63,323 bases of DNA from Chthoniobacteraceae bacterium (GCA_947476045.1 CANJNZ010000019.1:1-63323), one strand, 5' to 3'; positions 17,667 through 27,172 are shown, numbered from the stretch's first letter. Notes: a model not told the origin generated them from the letters alone. Made by a program: numbers and translations.

Positions 17667-18299
17667 GTGACGACTCCCAACAAAATCACCATCGCCCGCA
17701 TCTGCCTCATCCCGGTCTTCGTGATGATGGCTTTGTATTACGGGCGCAGCGTGGCGCACGGCGCACCCGATGAAACGATGCGCTGGACGGCGATTGTCGT
17801 TTTCCTGATCGCAGCGGCGAGCGATGGCGTGGATGGCTACATCGCACGACGATATAATCAAATGAGTAAGCTGGGCGTGATACTCGATCCCATCGCAGAC
17901 AAAGGTTTACTGCTCGCAGGCATCATCACGCTCAGCGTGAGCAACTGGCAGTATGAATTCCCCGTGTGGTTCCCGGTGTTGGTGATTGCGCGCGACACAG
18001 TAATCGTTATCGGGGCTGTGGTGTTCCGGGTGCTCAACGAGGAGTTCAAAATCAAGCCAAGCTGGATGGGCAAAACCGCGACCGTGGCGCAGATGGTGGC
18101 AATTGGTTTTGCGATGCTGCTTACCACGAACACATGGCATGCGCGCGTAGTCGGCGTGGAGGTTGCCTTCATCGATCTGCCGGTGGTAGTTGCGGGTTTT
18201 TTCACTCTGGTGAGCGGGCTCGGCTACGTGCGCAGCGGACTTGCGCAGATGCACGCGAAAGGTCACGGCGAACCACAAAGTCCCGACGGGTTTTTGTGA
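17667..18299 (+). CDS. pgsA: CDP-alcohol phosphatidyltransferase (PgsA-like)
   Basis: The 210-residue membrane enzyme carries the complete CDP-alcohol motif, D-G-x2-A-R-x8-G-x3-D-x3-D ('DGYIARR' ... 'LGVILDPIADKG'), with several hydrophobic helices. It probably makes phosphatidylglycerophosphate from CDP-diacylglycerol and glycerol 3-phosphate; a cardiolipin-type or other acceptor is not excluded. GTG 17667 ('VTTPNKITIARI') is the likely start, matching the usual PgsA N-terminus. The C-terminal tail is hydrophilic. Confidence 0.85.
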   Translation: MTTPNKITIARICLIPVFVMMALYYGRSVAHGAPDETMRWTAIVVFLIAAASDGVDGYIARRYNQMSKLGVILDPIADKGLLLAGIITLSVSNWQYEFPVWFPVLVIARDTVIVIGAVVFRVLNEEFKIKPSWMGKTATVAQMVAIGFAMLLTTNTWHARVVGVEVAFIDLPVVVAGFFTLVSGLGYVRSGLAQMHAKGHGEPQSPDGFL

Positions 18300-18344
18300 G
18301 TGGCAGCTTGTGAGGGCACGATGTGACTGTTAGTCATTCATTCC

Positions 18345-19526
18345 ATGTCACTGCGCATCGTCTTCATCGCTCTCATCATTGCTTTCACCACAAACACACA
18401 CGCCGCAGTGCGACTCGGCATTGACGTGCTGGAAGCGAGAGGGTTCGCGCCGCTGGCGGGAAAACGCGTGGGACTGGTGACGAATCAAACCGGTGTGAAC
18501 TCGGCGGGGACGAAGACGCGCGTGGTGCTGAAGAAAAACGTGAAGCTCGTGATGTTGTTTTCGCCGGAGCACGGCATAGATGGAACGGTGCTTGCAGGAA
18601 AATATGTGGCCACCCGGCGTGATTCGGTGACGGGCTTGGAAGTGTGCTCTTTATACGGCCCAACTCGGAAACCGACTGCTGAGATGCTCAAGGGCGTGGA
18701 CGTGCTGGTATATGACATGCAGGACATCGGCGTGCGCAGCTATACTTACATTTCTACGATGGCAAAATGCATGGAGGCGTGTGGCGAAAACGGCGTGGAG
18801 TTTGTTGTGCTGGATCGTCCGAACCCTCTCGGCGGCTTGCGCGTGGAGGGGCCGGGAATCGAGGAACGCTGGCGGAGTTTTGTCGGACAACTCCCCGTGC
18901 CGTATCTGCACGGGATGACAGCGGGCGAACTGGCAAAAATGGCGAACGCGAAAGGCTGGTGCGGCGCGCGCTGCAAGCTCACGGTGGTGCCGATGGAAGG
19001 ATGGTCGCGCGAACAAACATGGAGCGACACGGGGCTGCGCTGGGTGCAAACTTCGCCGAATATCCCGCGCGCGCAGTCGGTGGCGTATTACGCGGCGACT
19101 AGTATTTTCGGATCGCTGGAGGGCTCCGGGCTCGATGTGGGAATCGGCACCGGCGAGCCGTTCCAAATGGCAGGCATGTGCCGGTGTAATGGCGCAGACT
19201 TCACTGCACGGCTTCGTGATGCCGGCATCTCTGCATCGCCCTATGCGCGGGAGGAATTCGCAGGCGCGCGGCTCAATCTCGGCGCGAAGATCGATGTGAA
19301 TCTTACTGGGGTGAATGTGCATCTACTCGCCGCAGCGCAGCACGCACGGAGCGGGAGCATCTTCGCGCGCTACCATGATTCGGATGACATATTTTGGAAA
19401 ATCTACGGGAGCACGAGCATCCGCACTGCCATCGAGAAAAATGTAAATCCGAGCGCAATCATCGCGAGCTGGAAATCCGGTGTGGAAAAGTTCCGCGCAG
19501 CACGTGCCGGTTATTTGTTGTATTGA
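18345..19526 (+). CDS. DUF1343 / NamZ-type exo-N-acetylmuramidase
   Basis: The 393-residue protein has a signal peptide (residues 1-20) and the DUF1343 signatures 'GKRVGLVTNQTGV', 'LFSPEHGIDG', 'DMQDIGVRSYTYIST', 'VLDRPNPLGG' and 'QTSPNIPRAQSVAYYAAT'. Members such as Bacillus NamZ remove terminal N-acetylmuramic acid from peptidoglycan fragments (GH171). It is exported and could serve muropeptide recycling or scavenging. It stands 45 bases after the pgsA-like gene, and a small membrane-protein gene follows after 31 bases. Confidence 0.88.
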   Translation: MSLRIVFIALIIAFTTNTHAAVRLGIDVLEARGFAPLAGKRVGLVTNQTGVNSAGTKTRVVLKKNVKLVMLFSPEHGIDGTVLAGKYVATRRDSVTGLEVCSLYGPTRKPTAEMLKGVDVLVYDMQDIGVRSYTYISTMAKCMEACGENGVEFVVLDRPNPLGGLRVEGPGIEERWRSFVGQLPVPYLHGMTAGELAKMANAKGWCGARCKLTVVPMEGWSREQTWSDTGLRWVQTSPNIPRAQSVAYYAATSIFGSLEGSGLDVGIGTGEPFQMAGMCRCNGADFTARLRDAGISASPYAREEFAGARLNLGAKIDVNLTGVNVHLLAAAQHARSGSIFARYHDSDDIFWKIYGSTSIRTAIEKNVNPSAIIASWKSGVEKFRAARAGYLLY

Positions 19527-19557
19527 AACCCGACGCATCACTGCCGAATCTCCGCCC

Positions 19558-19875
19558 GTGTTTCGCCTCATCCTGCTCCTGACAAAAGGAATCATCCGCG
19601 ACCCTCATGCACGGAGGAAGCTGATGTTTTGGGTGATGATGGCCGCGATGCTGATGCTCTTTTGCGGTTCGGCATTCATCAGCGACCGATGGGGCCGCGA
19701 ACACCCGTGGCTCTTTCTGATTTATTGGTTCGTGTGCGCCTGGCTCACGCTCGCCGGGATGCTGCTCGCGTTGCTAGATCTGCTCATCATCCGCGCAACA
19801 CACCGCATCGCACGGCGGAAAATCGAACAGGAAATCTTGAAGAAGGGAGCCGGCGATGATTCGCACAAAGGCTGA
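19558..19875 (+). CDS. Small two-helix membrane protein
   Basis: The 105-residue protein has two membrane helices ('FWVMMAAMLMLFCGSAFI' and 'LFLIYWFVCAWLTLAGMLLALLDLLII') and a basic C-terminal helix ('RIARRKIEQEILKKG'). No family recognised. The start is uncertain: GTG 19558 is chosen, ATG 19624 is possible. Its end overlaps the dGTPase start by 20 bases, so the two are likely co-translated. Confidence 0.55.
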   Translation: MFRLILLLTKGIIRDPHARRKLMFWVMMAAMLMLFCGSAFISDRWGREHPWLFLIYWFVCAWLTLAGMLLALLDLLIIRATHRIARRKIEQEILKKGAGDDSHKG

Positions 19876-20992
19876 ACTCGAAGCGCAGGAGCGCACGACT
19901 CTCGCGCCGTGGGCACAAAAAAGTGGCGACTCCGCAGGACGCTCGCACCCGGAGCCTTCGCACCCGAACCGCACGGAATACCAACGTGACCGCGCGAGGA
20001 TCATTCACAGTCGCGCATTTCGTCGCTTGGAATACAAGACACAGGTTTTCCTCAACGGCACCGGCGATCATCTACGCACACGACTCACGCACACCTTTGA
20101 GGTCGCCAACATCACGCGCACCATCGCCCGCTCGCTCGCGTTGAATGAAGACCTCGCCGAGACCATCGCGCTCGCACACGACCTCGGTCATCCGCCCTTT
20201 GGACACACCGGGGAGGAAACGCTCGATGCGCTCATGCGCGCGCATGGCGGATTTGATCACAACGCGCAGAGCTTGCGCATCGTGGACGTGGTGGAGACGC
20301 GCTACCCGAAATTCCCCGGCCTCAATCTCAGTCACGAAGTGCGCGAAGGCCTGCAAAAGCACGCAAAGTTTTACCAAGGCACGAAAGGCGCAGCGCATCC
20401 GCAGCCTTCGATCGAGGCACAAATTGCGAATCTTGCCGACGAGATCACCTACTACAGCCATGACCTAGACGATGGCCTAGATTTCGAACTGCTGGAACCA
20501 ATGCAACTCGCGGAACTCGTCGTGTGGAAGGAGAGCGAGGCCGACGTGCGCCGCGATTTTCCACGGCTGAAAGGACGCGAGTTCCGAGCGTATGTGATCC
20601 GCTGCATCATTGATCGTCAGGTCGCGGATGTGGTGCAGACGAGCGCCGCGCTGATCGAAAAATCCGGCGTCCAAAGCGCCGACGATGTGCGCCGCTACCC
20701 GCGCCCGCTTATCGCCTACAGCAAGCCGCTCTTGAAGGCGAACCAGCAACTCCGCCGTTTCCTCTACGCGAATCTCTACTATCACCCGCGCGTCGCCGGA
20801 GCGAACACCCGCGCGTGCGAACGACTAGGCGATGTTTTCAAGGCGTATTTGAAAAAGCCGTCGCTGCTCGGTGGCGCGACCTCGCGCCGCATCAAGGCAG
20901 ACGGTTTGCATCGCACTGTGTGCGATTACATTTCAGGCATGACCGACCGCTACCTGCTCGATGAGCACGAGCGACTGTTTCCCTCCGTTTAG
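19856..20992 (+). CDS. dgt: Deoxyguanosinetriphosphate triphosphohydrolase-like protein
   Basis: The 378-residue HD-domain hydrolase of the dGTPase family has 'DRARIIHSRAFRRLEYKTQVF', metal ligands in 'RLTHTFEVANI', 'AHDLGHPPFGHTGE' and 'YYSHDLDDGLDFE', and a C-terminal helical domain. It converts dNTPs to nucleosides plus triphosphate and helps control dNTP pools; some relatives restrict phage. The length matches the shorter 'type 2' proteins. The stop codon overlaps, tail to tail, the stop of the acetate permease gene. Confidence 0.9.
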   Translation: MIRTKAELEAQERTTLAPWAQKSGDSAGRSHPEPSHPNRTEYQRDRARIIHSRAFRRLEYKTQVFLNGTGDHLRTRLTHTFEVANITRTIARSLALNEDLAETIALAHDLGHPPFGHTGEETLDALMRAHGGFDHNAQSLRIVDVVETRYPKFPGLNLSHEVREGLQKHAKFYQGTKGAAHPQPSIEAQIANLADEITYYSHDLDDGLDFELLEPMQLAELVVWKESEADVRRDFPRLKGREFRAYVIRCIIDRQVADVVQTSAALIEKSGVQSADDVRRYPRPLIAYSKPLLKANQQLRRFLYANLYYHPRVAGANTRACERLGDVFKAYLKKPSLLGGATSRRIKADGLHRTVCDYISGMTDRYLLDEHERLFPSV

Positions 20993-22641
20993 TGCGAGGT
21001 GGCCTTCTCCGCGCCGAGGCCGGTTTGCGAACGGACGCTGAGTTCGGCGAACTTTGCTTCCGCCTCCATATCGCGGGCGCTGAAAAGCGTCCCAAGCCAA
21101 GCGGCCAGAAAACCAAGCGGGATGCTCACAATACCGGGATTTTTCAGAGGAAACAAAGGGGCGCCCTGAATCATTGCCGCTGGATCAGTGCCCATCACGC
21201 TCGGACTGACGAGAATTAATGCGATGGAACTGCCGAGGCCGACGGCGAGGCCGGTGACTGCGCCAGTGGTGTTGAAGCGCTTCCAGAATACGGAGAAGAC
21301 GATGACTGGTAAATTCGCTGAAGCTGCCACGGCAAATGCGAGACCGACGAGGAATGCGACGTTTAGTGAACGCAGCTTGATTGCCAGGAAGATGGACACT
21401 GCGCCAACGACGAACGCCGTAATACGCGCAACGCGCACTTCCTGGCCGGGGCGATGTTCTTTTCCGTGGTGGATGACGTTGGTGTAAAAGTCATGCGCGA
21501 ACGATGTGCTGGCGCTCATCGTAAGTCCGGCGACGACGGCGAGGATCGTAGCAAAGGCGACTGCGCTGATGAATGCGAAGAACCATTCTCCGCCGAGTGT
21601 CTTCGCAAGAATTGGCGCAACCATATTGCCGTCCGGCCTGCCCGCTGCGTCGAGAGGAAGTGCGCTGAGCTTTAGGATCGTTGCCGCACCAAAGCCGAAG
21701 AACGTCGTGAGGATGTAAAAGACGCCGATGATCGCGGTTGCCCACACGACGGAGACGCGCGCCGTCTTTGCATCCGGCACGGTGTAAAAGCGGACGAGGA
21801 TATGCGGCAGGCCTGCAGTGCCGAGCACGAGGCCGAGCGCTAGGGAAAGGAAGTCCACAGCGCCCCACGGATTCTTTTCCGTAGCGCCGTAGGCGAGGCC
21901 GGGATCGAGGAGATTCACCGGAGGTTTACTGCCGCCGTAGGTGGCGGTGGAGACGCTGTCGAAGAACTGCCCGAGGCTGTATCCATGCTGACCGAGCACC
22001 ATCCAACTGAGCGCAAACGCGCCGCACATCAATAGGATCGCTTTGATGATCTGCACCCACGTTGTCGCGAGCATCCCGCCAAAGACGACATAGACGAGCA
22101 TCAGAACTCCCACGCCGATCACTGCGGGCACGAATTCCACGCCGATGAGCACTTTAATAATCCCACCCGCGCCGACCATCTGTGCGATCATGTAGAAAGT
22201 GGAAACTGTGAGCGTGGAAAGCGAGGCCATCGCGCGGACGGGCCGCGGTTTCAGCCTATACGCGAGCAAGTCCGCCATCGTGTATTTGCCCGCATTGCGC
22301 AGAGGCTCGGCGACGATGAGTAGCACGGTGAGATAGGCGACGAGGAAACCTACCGAATACATAAAGCCGTCGTAGCCCTTGAGACAGATGATGCCGCTAA
22401 TGCCGAGAAAGCTCGCGGCGCTCATGTAGTCGCCAGCGACAGCTAGGCCGTTTTGCCAGCCCTTGATGCTGCGACCTGCGGCGAAATATGCAGCGCTTCC
22501 CGTGGCTTTACGCGCACTGAAATATGTGATGACAAGCGTGACGCCGACGAACGCGAGGAACATCTTGAGCGCCGGGGTAAATTGAAAACCTGTGGCGGCG
22601 GGCGCAGTCGCGGCTGCGGCTTGTGCGAGAAAAGAGAACAT
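20989..22641 (-). CDS. actP: ActP-like sodium:solute symporter (acetate permease)
   Basis: The 550-residue SSS-family transporter has about 13 membrane helices. Motifs are 'YFAAGRSIKGWQNGLAVAGDYMSAASFLG', 'LPHILVRFYTV' and the Na-site region 'AVAFATILAVVAGLTMSASTSFAHDFY'. These are typical of acetate/glycolate permease ActP. It starts 3 bases after the DUF485 gene, the usual yjcH-actP pairing. It likely imports acetate or other short monocarboxylates. It ends in a 4-base convergent overlap with dgt. Confidence 0.9.
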   Translation of the reverse strand: MFSFLAQAAAATAPAATGFQFTPALKMFLAFVGVTLVITYFSARKATGSAAYFAAGRSIKGWQNGLAVAGDYMSAASFLGISGIICLKGYDGFMYSVGFLVAYLTVLLIVAEPLRNAGKYTMADLLAYRLKPRPVRAMASLSTLTVSTFYMIAQMVGAGGIIKVLIGVEFVPAVIGVGVLMLVYVVFGGMLATTWVQIIKAILLMCGAFALSWMVLGQHGYSLGQFFDSVSTATYGGSKPPVNLLDPGLAYGATEKNPWGAVDFLSLALGLVLGTAGLPHILVRFYTVPDAKTARVSVVWATAIIGVFYILTTFFGFGAATILKLSALPLDAAGRPDGNMVAPILAKTLGGEWFFAFISAVAFATILAVVAGLTMSASTSFAHDFYTNVIHHGKEHRPGQEVRVARITAFVVGAVSIFLAIKLRSLNVAFLVGLAFAVAASANLPVIVFSVFWKRFNTTGAVTGLAVGLGSSIALILVSPSVMGTDPAAMIQGAPLFPLKNPGIVSIPLGFLAAWLGTLFSARDMEAEAKFAELSVRSQTGLGAEKATSH

Positions 22642-22644
22642 TTT

Positions 22645-22947
22645 TTAGTGGCCGAGTTTTGCGAGTAGAGCGGCGTTCATTATATCCCAGCGCCGCGCGG
22701 CGCGGACGTAGAGCCAGCAGACCACCCACGTCATAATGAACTGCGAGAGCGCGAAGAGATAGGCCCAGTTCACCTTGCCGATGACGGGTGTTTTCATCAG
22801 CGCAGGCCAGAAACCGATGAGCACCGGCAGCGCCATATAGTAGAGGAGAAAAAACACCGTTGCAGGGATGATGAAGCGGCGCTTTGCACGCTGGAGTGCG
22901 TGAAAATCCGGATCGTTTGCAATGCGGTTCCAATCGGGTTGGTTCAT
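22645..22947 (-). CDS. yjcH: DUF485 membrane protein (YjcH-like)
   Basis: The 100-residue protein has a cytosolic N-terminus ('DPDFHALQRAKRRFIIPATVFFLLYYMALPVLIGF') and two membrane helices, the DUF485 pattern. Members are coded just upstream of ActP-type permeases and probably assist them. The C-terminal 'YVRAARRWDIMNAALLAKLG' matches the family. First gene of the two-gene permease operon. Confidence 0.9.
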   Translation of the reverse strand: MNQPDWNRIANDPDFHALQRAKRRFIIPATVFFLLYYMALPVLIGFWPALMKTPVIGKVNWAYLFALSQFIMTWVVCWLYVRAARRWDIMNAALLAKLGH

Positions 22948-23139
22948 GGGGCGCGGACGCTAGGATGCGACGCTGCGATGGGCAATGATGAATGTGTGAC
23001 GCAGTCCTCGCCGCTCTGTTTAGGAAATTAACACAGCGGAAACTGGACTCACGCAGTGCAGATGGGCACAGTGCGTGCATTCATGCTGGCAACGCTCCAT
23101 CACTCAACCAGAGCGCGCCCGCAAAATACGAAGACACCC

Positions 23140-24180
23140 ATGTTCATCGCACGCATCATCCCCTGGCTTTTCATCGCTACCACGGCACTGGCGCAGCTTC
23201 CTCCTTCCGCGCTCATAGTATCGAGGGACAGGCAGCTTCCTTCACTGGTGCCGTCGCGCACGCACGTTCCGCAAGCGCCGGATGTCCAGCCTGCGCCACC
23301 CCTCACCACGCCCGCTGAGGAAAAGCCGATGCCGTCTTCTCCAAAGCCCGAGCCCGCTCCACGTGTTACGAAGCCCGCGCCGGAACCCGCTCCCGAGCCC
23401 GAGCCGATGGATGAACCGGAGCCCACACAGCCGAGCGATGCAAATGCCAACAAACTCAGCGCAGATGAAAAAGAACAGGGCTGGCGTCTTCTTTTCGATG
23501 GTAAAAATCTCACCGGCCTCAAAGGAGTGCGAAGCGCTTCGCCTCTATCGGCCGGATGGAAAGTCATAGGCGATGAACTCAAGCTGCCAAAAAGTATCAT
23601 GCAAATGGACAAGGTCACCGGCGGTGATCTCATCACCACCGAGTCTTATTTGGATTTTGAATTCCGCTTTCAATGGAAGCTCTCCACTTCCTCCAACAGC
23701 GGGGTGCGCTACCTCGTCACGAGTTCCTTTGGCCAGTCACCTTCCGGCCTCGAATATCAAATCATCGATGACGTCCACAACACCATCGGCCTCAAAGGTG
23801 GACGTCTTCGCCGCAGCGGTGCGCTTGATAACGTTCTTCCCGTCGGAGCGAATGCACACCTCAACAGTGCCGACCCACTGAATAAGCAAGCCACGCCATG
23901 GAATGAAGGCCGCATCCTAGTCCAGGGCAACCACGTCGAACATTGGATGAATGGCCTTAAAGTCCTCGAATTCGAACTCGGTCCGCAACTTCGCGCTGCA
24001 GCGACAAAGAGCGGAGCCCGCGTTGGCCCCGGCTTCGGCGTCAAGGCGCGCACGCAAATCGTCCTCCTCGACGAAGGAACCTCCGTCAGTTTCCGTAATC
24101 TTAAAATCCGCCCAATCACCGTGCAGCCAGTTGCACCAATCGAGCCGGAAAATCCCACCCCAACTCCTCCCACTCAGTAA
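23140..24180 (+). CDS. Secreted DUF1080 (3-keto-disaccharide hydrolase family) protein
   Basis: The 346-residue protein has a signal peptide ('MFIARIIPWLFIATTALAQ'; ATG 23140 chosen for this), then a Pro/Glu-rich linker of about 90 residues ('EPAPEPEPMDEPEPTQ'). The DUF1080 jelly-roll follows: 'GWRLLFDGKNLTGLKG', 'DFEFRFQWKLSTSSNSGVRYLV', 'GLEYQIIDDVHN', 'VEHWMNGLKVLEFELG', 'VSFRNLKIRPI'. Members hydrolyse 3-keto-glycosides or bind sugars. The linker suggests attachment to or reach from the cell surface. It runs towards the PQQ gene; the 118-base AT-rich gap between them has no convincing terminator. Confidence 0.85.
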   Translation: MFIARIIPWLFIATTALAQLPPSALIVSRDRQLPSLVPSRTHVPQAPDVQPAPPLTTPAEEKPMPSSPKPEPAPRVTKPAPEPAPEPEPMDEPEPTQPSDANANKLSADEKEQGWRLLFDGKNLTGLKGVRSASPLSAGWKVIGDELKLPKSIMQMDKVTGGDLITTESYLDFEFRFQWKLSTSSNSGVRYLVTSSFGQSPSGLEYQIIDDVHNTIGLKGGRLRRSGALDNVLPVGANAHLNSADPLNKQATPWNEGRILVQGNHVEHWMNGLKVLEFELGPQLRAAATKSGARVGPGFGVKARTQIVLLDEGTSVSFRNLKIRPITVQPVAPIEPENPTPTPPTQ

Positions 24181-24298
24181 AACGGCTTATCCGTATAAAT
24201 TTATTTATAGCTCTCAGCGCAAGCTTGATATGCTGTATGCATGAAGAAAATATTTTAACTTCAAGCGCCTCATAGGATTTACCCCTTCTGCTCCGTCA

Positions 24299-25534
24299 CT
24301 ACTTTCCGATTGAGATGAGCTGGGAATAGGTGCGGACGTAGAGGTGGCCGCCGCTGACGGCGGGGGTGGCGAAGCTGTTGCGCTCGCCGAGGGGGTAGCG
24401 CTGGATGAGGCGGAATTTCTCGTCGGCGGCGATGACGACGAGTTCGCCGGCGCGGGTGATGTTGTAGAGGCGTCCGCCTTTTCCGCCGATGCAAATGGGG
24501 GAGGCGTAGTAGGGGCCTTCGACGCGCTCGCTCCAAAGTTGTTCGTTAGTCGCGGCGCGGAGGCAGGTGACGAAGCCGTTTTCCTTCCACAAAAAAAGCA
24601 GGTCGCCGACGACGATGGGCGTGGGCACGTAGCCGCCGGTGCGGATGACTTCGTAGGCTTTCTCGGGTTTCGCGCCGGGCTTTACGACTTCGACGAGGCT
24701 GTTGGCTGAGCCTTCGCCGCACTGGCCGACGATGAGGCCGCCGTCGGTGATGATGGGGGATGCGACGCAGCGCAGGGTGAAAAGATCGGGGAGTTCCCAC
24801 GCGCGTTTGCCGGTCTTGGCGTCGAGGGCGACGAGGCCGTTGGCGAAGGTGGTGGCGATGATTTGCGGACCGTCTTTTGCGGAAAGGATGCACGGGGTGG
24901 CGATGGTGTGCTTGCCGCTTTTCATGTCTGCCTTCCAGCGCGTCGCGCCGCTCTTTGCATCAAACGCCTGCACGAATGAGCCGGGGCCGTCTTGATCGCT
25001 GGCGAGCACGACTGCGTCATCGAGCACGAAGGGCGAAGTGCCGGAGCCGTGCTGCGATTGAAAGGGGCCGAGTTCGCGCTGCCAGATTTCTTTTCCATCG
25101 GCCTGTGCCATCGCGACGAGGATGCTTTTTTCCGGCCCTGCGGCCCAAAAATAAACGCGCTCGGCATCCACGGCGCAGGACGGAGAGGCGAAGCTGTTGT
25201 CGGAATGTTTGCGATACGCGCCGGTGGAAAATTCGCGCTGCCACAAAATCTTGCCGTCCTTTGCGCCGATGCAGACGACGATGCGGCGGGCGTCGGCATC
25301 CGTGGCTGCGCTGGGAGTGCTAGTGAGGAAAACTCTGTCGCCCCAAATCACGGGCGAGGAATGTCCGGTGCCGGGAAGAGCCGAGCGCCAGAGGATGTTT
25401 TTGTCGGTGATTTGCTCCGGGAGATCGGCCTTGCCAGCGCCGGAGCCGTTGGGCCCGCGAAAGCGCGTCCACTCCTGCGCGCCGGCGCTCAATGTGAAAA
25501 CGAGAAGGGAGAGAGCAGCGAAGGAGAAACGCAT
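24299..25534 (-). CDS. Secreted PQQ-like beta-propeller protein
   Basis: The 411-residue protein has a signal peptide ('MRFSFAALSLLVFTLSAGA') and then 'EWTRFRGPNGSG', the usual opening of exported PQQ-type propellers in this phylum. Repeated blades follow: 'RIVVCIGAKDGKILWQREF', 'ILVAMAQADGKEIWQREL', 'FVQAFDAKSGATRWKADM', 'LVALDAKTGKRAWELPD' and 'FVTCLRAATNEQLWSERV'. No PQQ ligands are certain, so it is more likely a BamB-like scaffold or sugar-binding protein than a dehydrogenase. Divergent from the phosphodiesterase gene across a 93-base promoter region. Confidence 0.85.
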   Translation of the reverse strand: MRFSFAALSLLVFTLSAGAQEWTRFRGPNGSGAGKADLPEQITDKNILWRSALPGTGHSSPVIWGDRVFLTSTPSAATDADARRIVVCIGAKDGKILWQREFSTGAYRKHSDNSFASPSCAVDAERVYFWAAGPEKSILVAMAQADGKEIWQRELGPFQSQHGSGTSPFVLDDAVVLASDQDGPGSFVQAFDAKSGATRWKADMKSGKHTIATPCILSAKDGPQIIATTFANGLVALDAKTGKRAWELPDLFTLRCVASPIITDGGLIVGQCGEGSANSLVEVVKPGAKPEKAYEVIRTGGYVPTPIVVGDLLFLWKENGFVTCLRAATNEQLWSERVEGPYYASPICIGGKGGRLYNITRAGELVVIAADEKFRLIQRYPLGERNSFATPAVSGGHLYVRTYSQLISIGK

Positions 25535-25627
25535 AAGGCGACCACTCAGCCGCAAGTCTGCGGTGCGGAAAAGGAGAAACTCATTTCGAGATCGCACCAG
25601 CGGGCGGGGATGATCCAATGTGCAACC

Positions 25628-26617
25628 ATGCTCCGCGTTTCCTTCCTCGCCTTTGTCGTTTTTGCCGCCACCAGCTTTGCGCACGGGCCGGGGAAGGAGA
25701 ATGATTTCGCCGGGAGGCGTGTGCTGCTCATCGGCATTGATGGCTGTCGCCCGGATGCGCTTCGCAAAATGGTGGAGAGCGGTCGCGCTCCAAACATCGC
25801 CGCTCTTATTTCCACCGGCACTGTCGCGTTGAACGCCTACACGGGCGGCGAGCCAATTTCCGCCACCCCGCAGGAAACTAGCAGCGGCCCCGGCTGGACG
25901 ACGATTCTCACGGGCGTGTGGCGCGACAAACATGGCGTGACGGATAATCGTTTCCGCCTGCACCGCATCGCTGAGCACCCGCACGTCTTTCGCAGAATCA
26001 AAGACGCGTTTCCGAGCGCATGGGTAGCTTCGTTTTGCGACTGGCCGGAGATTCACGGATACATCGTGGGCGCATCGGAAAAACCGGGTGTGGGCTTTCT
26101 CGACTATCACCATACCCTCGTGCCCGACCCCGCGCGCAAAGGCACCGACTACGCGGAGAACGATGCGAAGCTGACGGAGATCGCTGCGGAAAAAATCCGC
26201 ACTGAAAATCCCGATGCGATCTTCATGTATTTCGGCAACGTGGATGAGACCGGTCACGGCGTGGCTCACAAGGAGGGTCGCTTTTCCCCAACGAATGAGC
26301 CGTATCTCGCATCCATCGCCGAGGTGGATCAACACGTGGGTAAATTGCTCGCAGCCATTCGCGCGCGTCCACGATTTGCGGAGGAGAACTGGCTGATTCT
26401 CGGGGTGACGGATCACGGCGGCGTGGACAAAGGGCATGGCAAGCAGAGCGCGGAGGAGAGAACGATCTGGATGTTTGCCAATGGAGGTCTGGCTCTTCGC
26501 GGAAAAGTCGTGGAGGCCGCGATCCCGCAGACTGCCATCGCGCCGACGATCTTCCGCCATCTCGGTATGCCGCCGCAGGCAGAGTGGGGGATGCCTTTCG
26601 CCGTGCAGGAGAAATAG
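25628..26617 (+). CDS. Secreted type I phosphodiesterase / nucleotide pyrophosphatase-like protein
   Basis: The 329-residue alkaline-phosphatase-superfamily enzyme has a signal peptide ('MLRVSFLAFVVFAATSFA', ATG 25628). Metal and nucleophile sites are 'LLIGIDGCRPDAL', 'SSGPGWTTILTGVW' (Thr nucleophile), 'GNVDETGHG', and 'TDHGGVDKGHG'. Such enzymes cleave phosphodiester or pyrophosphate bonds in nucleotides, sugar nucleotides or phospholipid head groups in the periplasm. The substrate is not defined here. Confidence 0.88.
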   Translation: MLRVSFLAFVVFAATSFAHGPGKENDFAGRRVLLIGIDGCRPDALRKMVESGRAPNIAALISTGTVALNAYTGGEPISATPQETSSGPGWTTILTGVWRDKHGVTDNRFRLHRIAEHPHVFRRIKDAFPSAWVASFCDWPEIHGYIVGASEKPGVGFLDYHHTLVPDPARKGTDYAENDAKLTEIAAEKIRTENPDAIFMYFGNVDETGHGVAHKEGRFSPTNEPYLASIAEVDQHVGKLLAAIRARPRFAEENWLILGVTDHGGVDKGHGKQSAEERTIWMFANGGLALRGKVVEAAIPQTAIAPTIFRHLGMPPQAEWGMPFAVQEK

Positions 26618-26683
26618 CGTGCGGATCTACGGCCTGCGGAAATGTGTCTTTGTAGTTAGCGCCCGTAATTTAGATTGAGCAAA

Positions 26684-27145
26684 ATGCGGGACGGTGTTGT
26701 CTTCCTGACCGTGCCACGCCACACGCCCATCATCAGGCTGCTTGCCGCGTTAGTTTTTCTCGCAATGGGGGCGGCGCAGCTTTTTGGGATGCACCGCGGC
26801 TACCTTTGTGAGTGCGATGGTGAAACGAGGATGGTGAACACGCCTTATTGCATCACGCCGCATGAGGATGACGTCCGCGACGAAGGTCGGGCTTCGGAGA
26901 CGGAACAAGAGCATCACGGTGACGAAGAACGGAAGAGCCACGATGCGGTGCGTGATGTTTTGCAAAGCAGCCCGGCGCCCGTGGTCGCGGTTTCGGTGCC
27001 GCCTCCCGTGATGCTTTTCACCCTCCCTGATTTTTTATTTTTACCAACTCCAGTCGTGCTCTCCGCGACGCAGTATCACGCCGACGTGAGCTGTGCTCCG
27101 CCGCCGGGCGTTGTGTTGGAGCGGACAGTCGTCCTTTTGATTTGA
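26684..27145 (+). CDS. Small exported Cys/His-bearing protein heading the metal-efflux operon
   Basis: The 153-residue protein (ATG 26684; a TTG three codons earlier is possible) has an N-terminal hydrophobic segment ('IIRLLAALVFLAMGAAQLFG'), then a short 'YLCECDGE' and 'YCITPHEDD' Cys/His region. An acidic/His stretch ('EQEHHGDEERKSHDA') and a hydrophobic middle follow. I do not recognise the family. Lying directly upstream of the CBA efflux genes, and given its potential metal ligands, it may be a periplasmic metal-binding accessory protein (inference). Confidence 0.55.
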   Translation: MRDGVVFLTVPRHTPIIRLLAALVFLAMGAAQLFGMHRGYLCECDGETRMVNTPYCITPHEDDVRDEGRASETEQEHHGDEERKSHDAVRDVLQSSPAPVVAVSVPPPVMLFTLPDFLFLPTPVVLSATQYHADVSCAPPPGVVLERTVVLLI

Positions 27146-27152
27146 ATCACCA

Positions 27153-27172
27153 GCAGCCGTCGTCGCGGCTGC
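27153..27172 (+). terminator. GC hairpin in the spacer before the efflux genes
   Basis: GCAGCCG (27153-27159) pairs perfectly with CGGCTGC (27166-27172) around a 6-base loop, followed by a weak T-run (ccgtccttttg). It could be a terminator or attenuator between the small Cys/His gene and the channel gene. The T-run is short, so full termination is doubtful. Confidence 0.35.
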
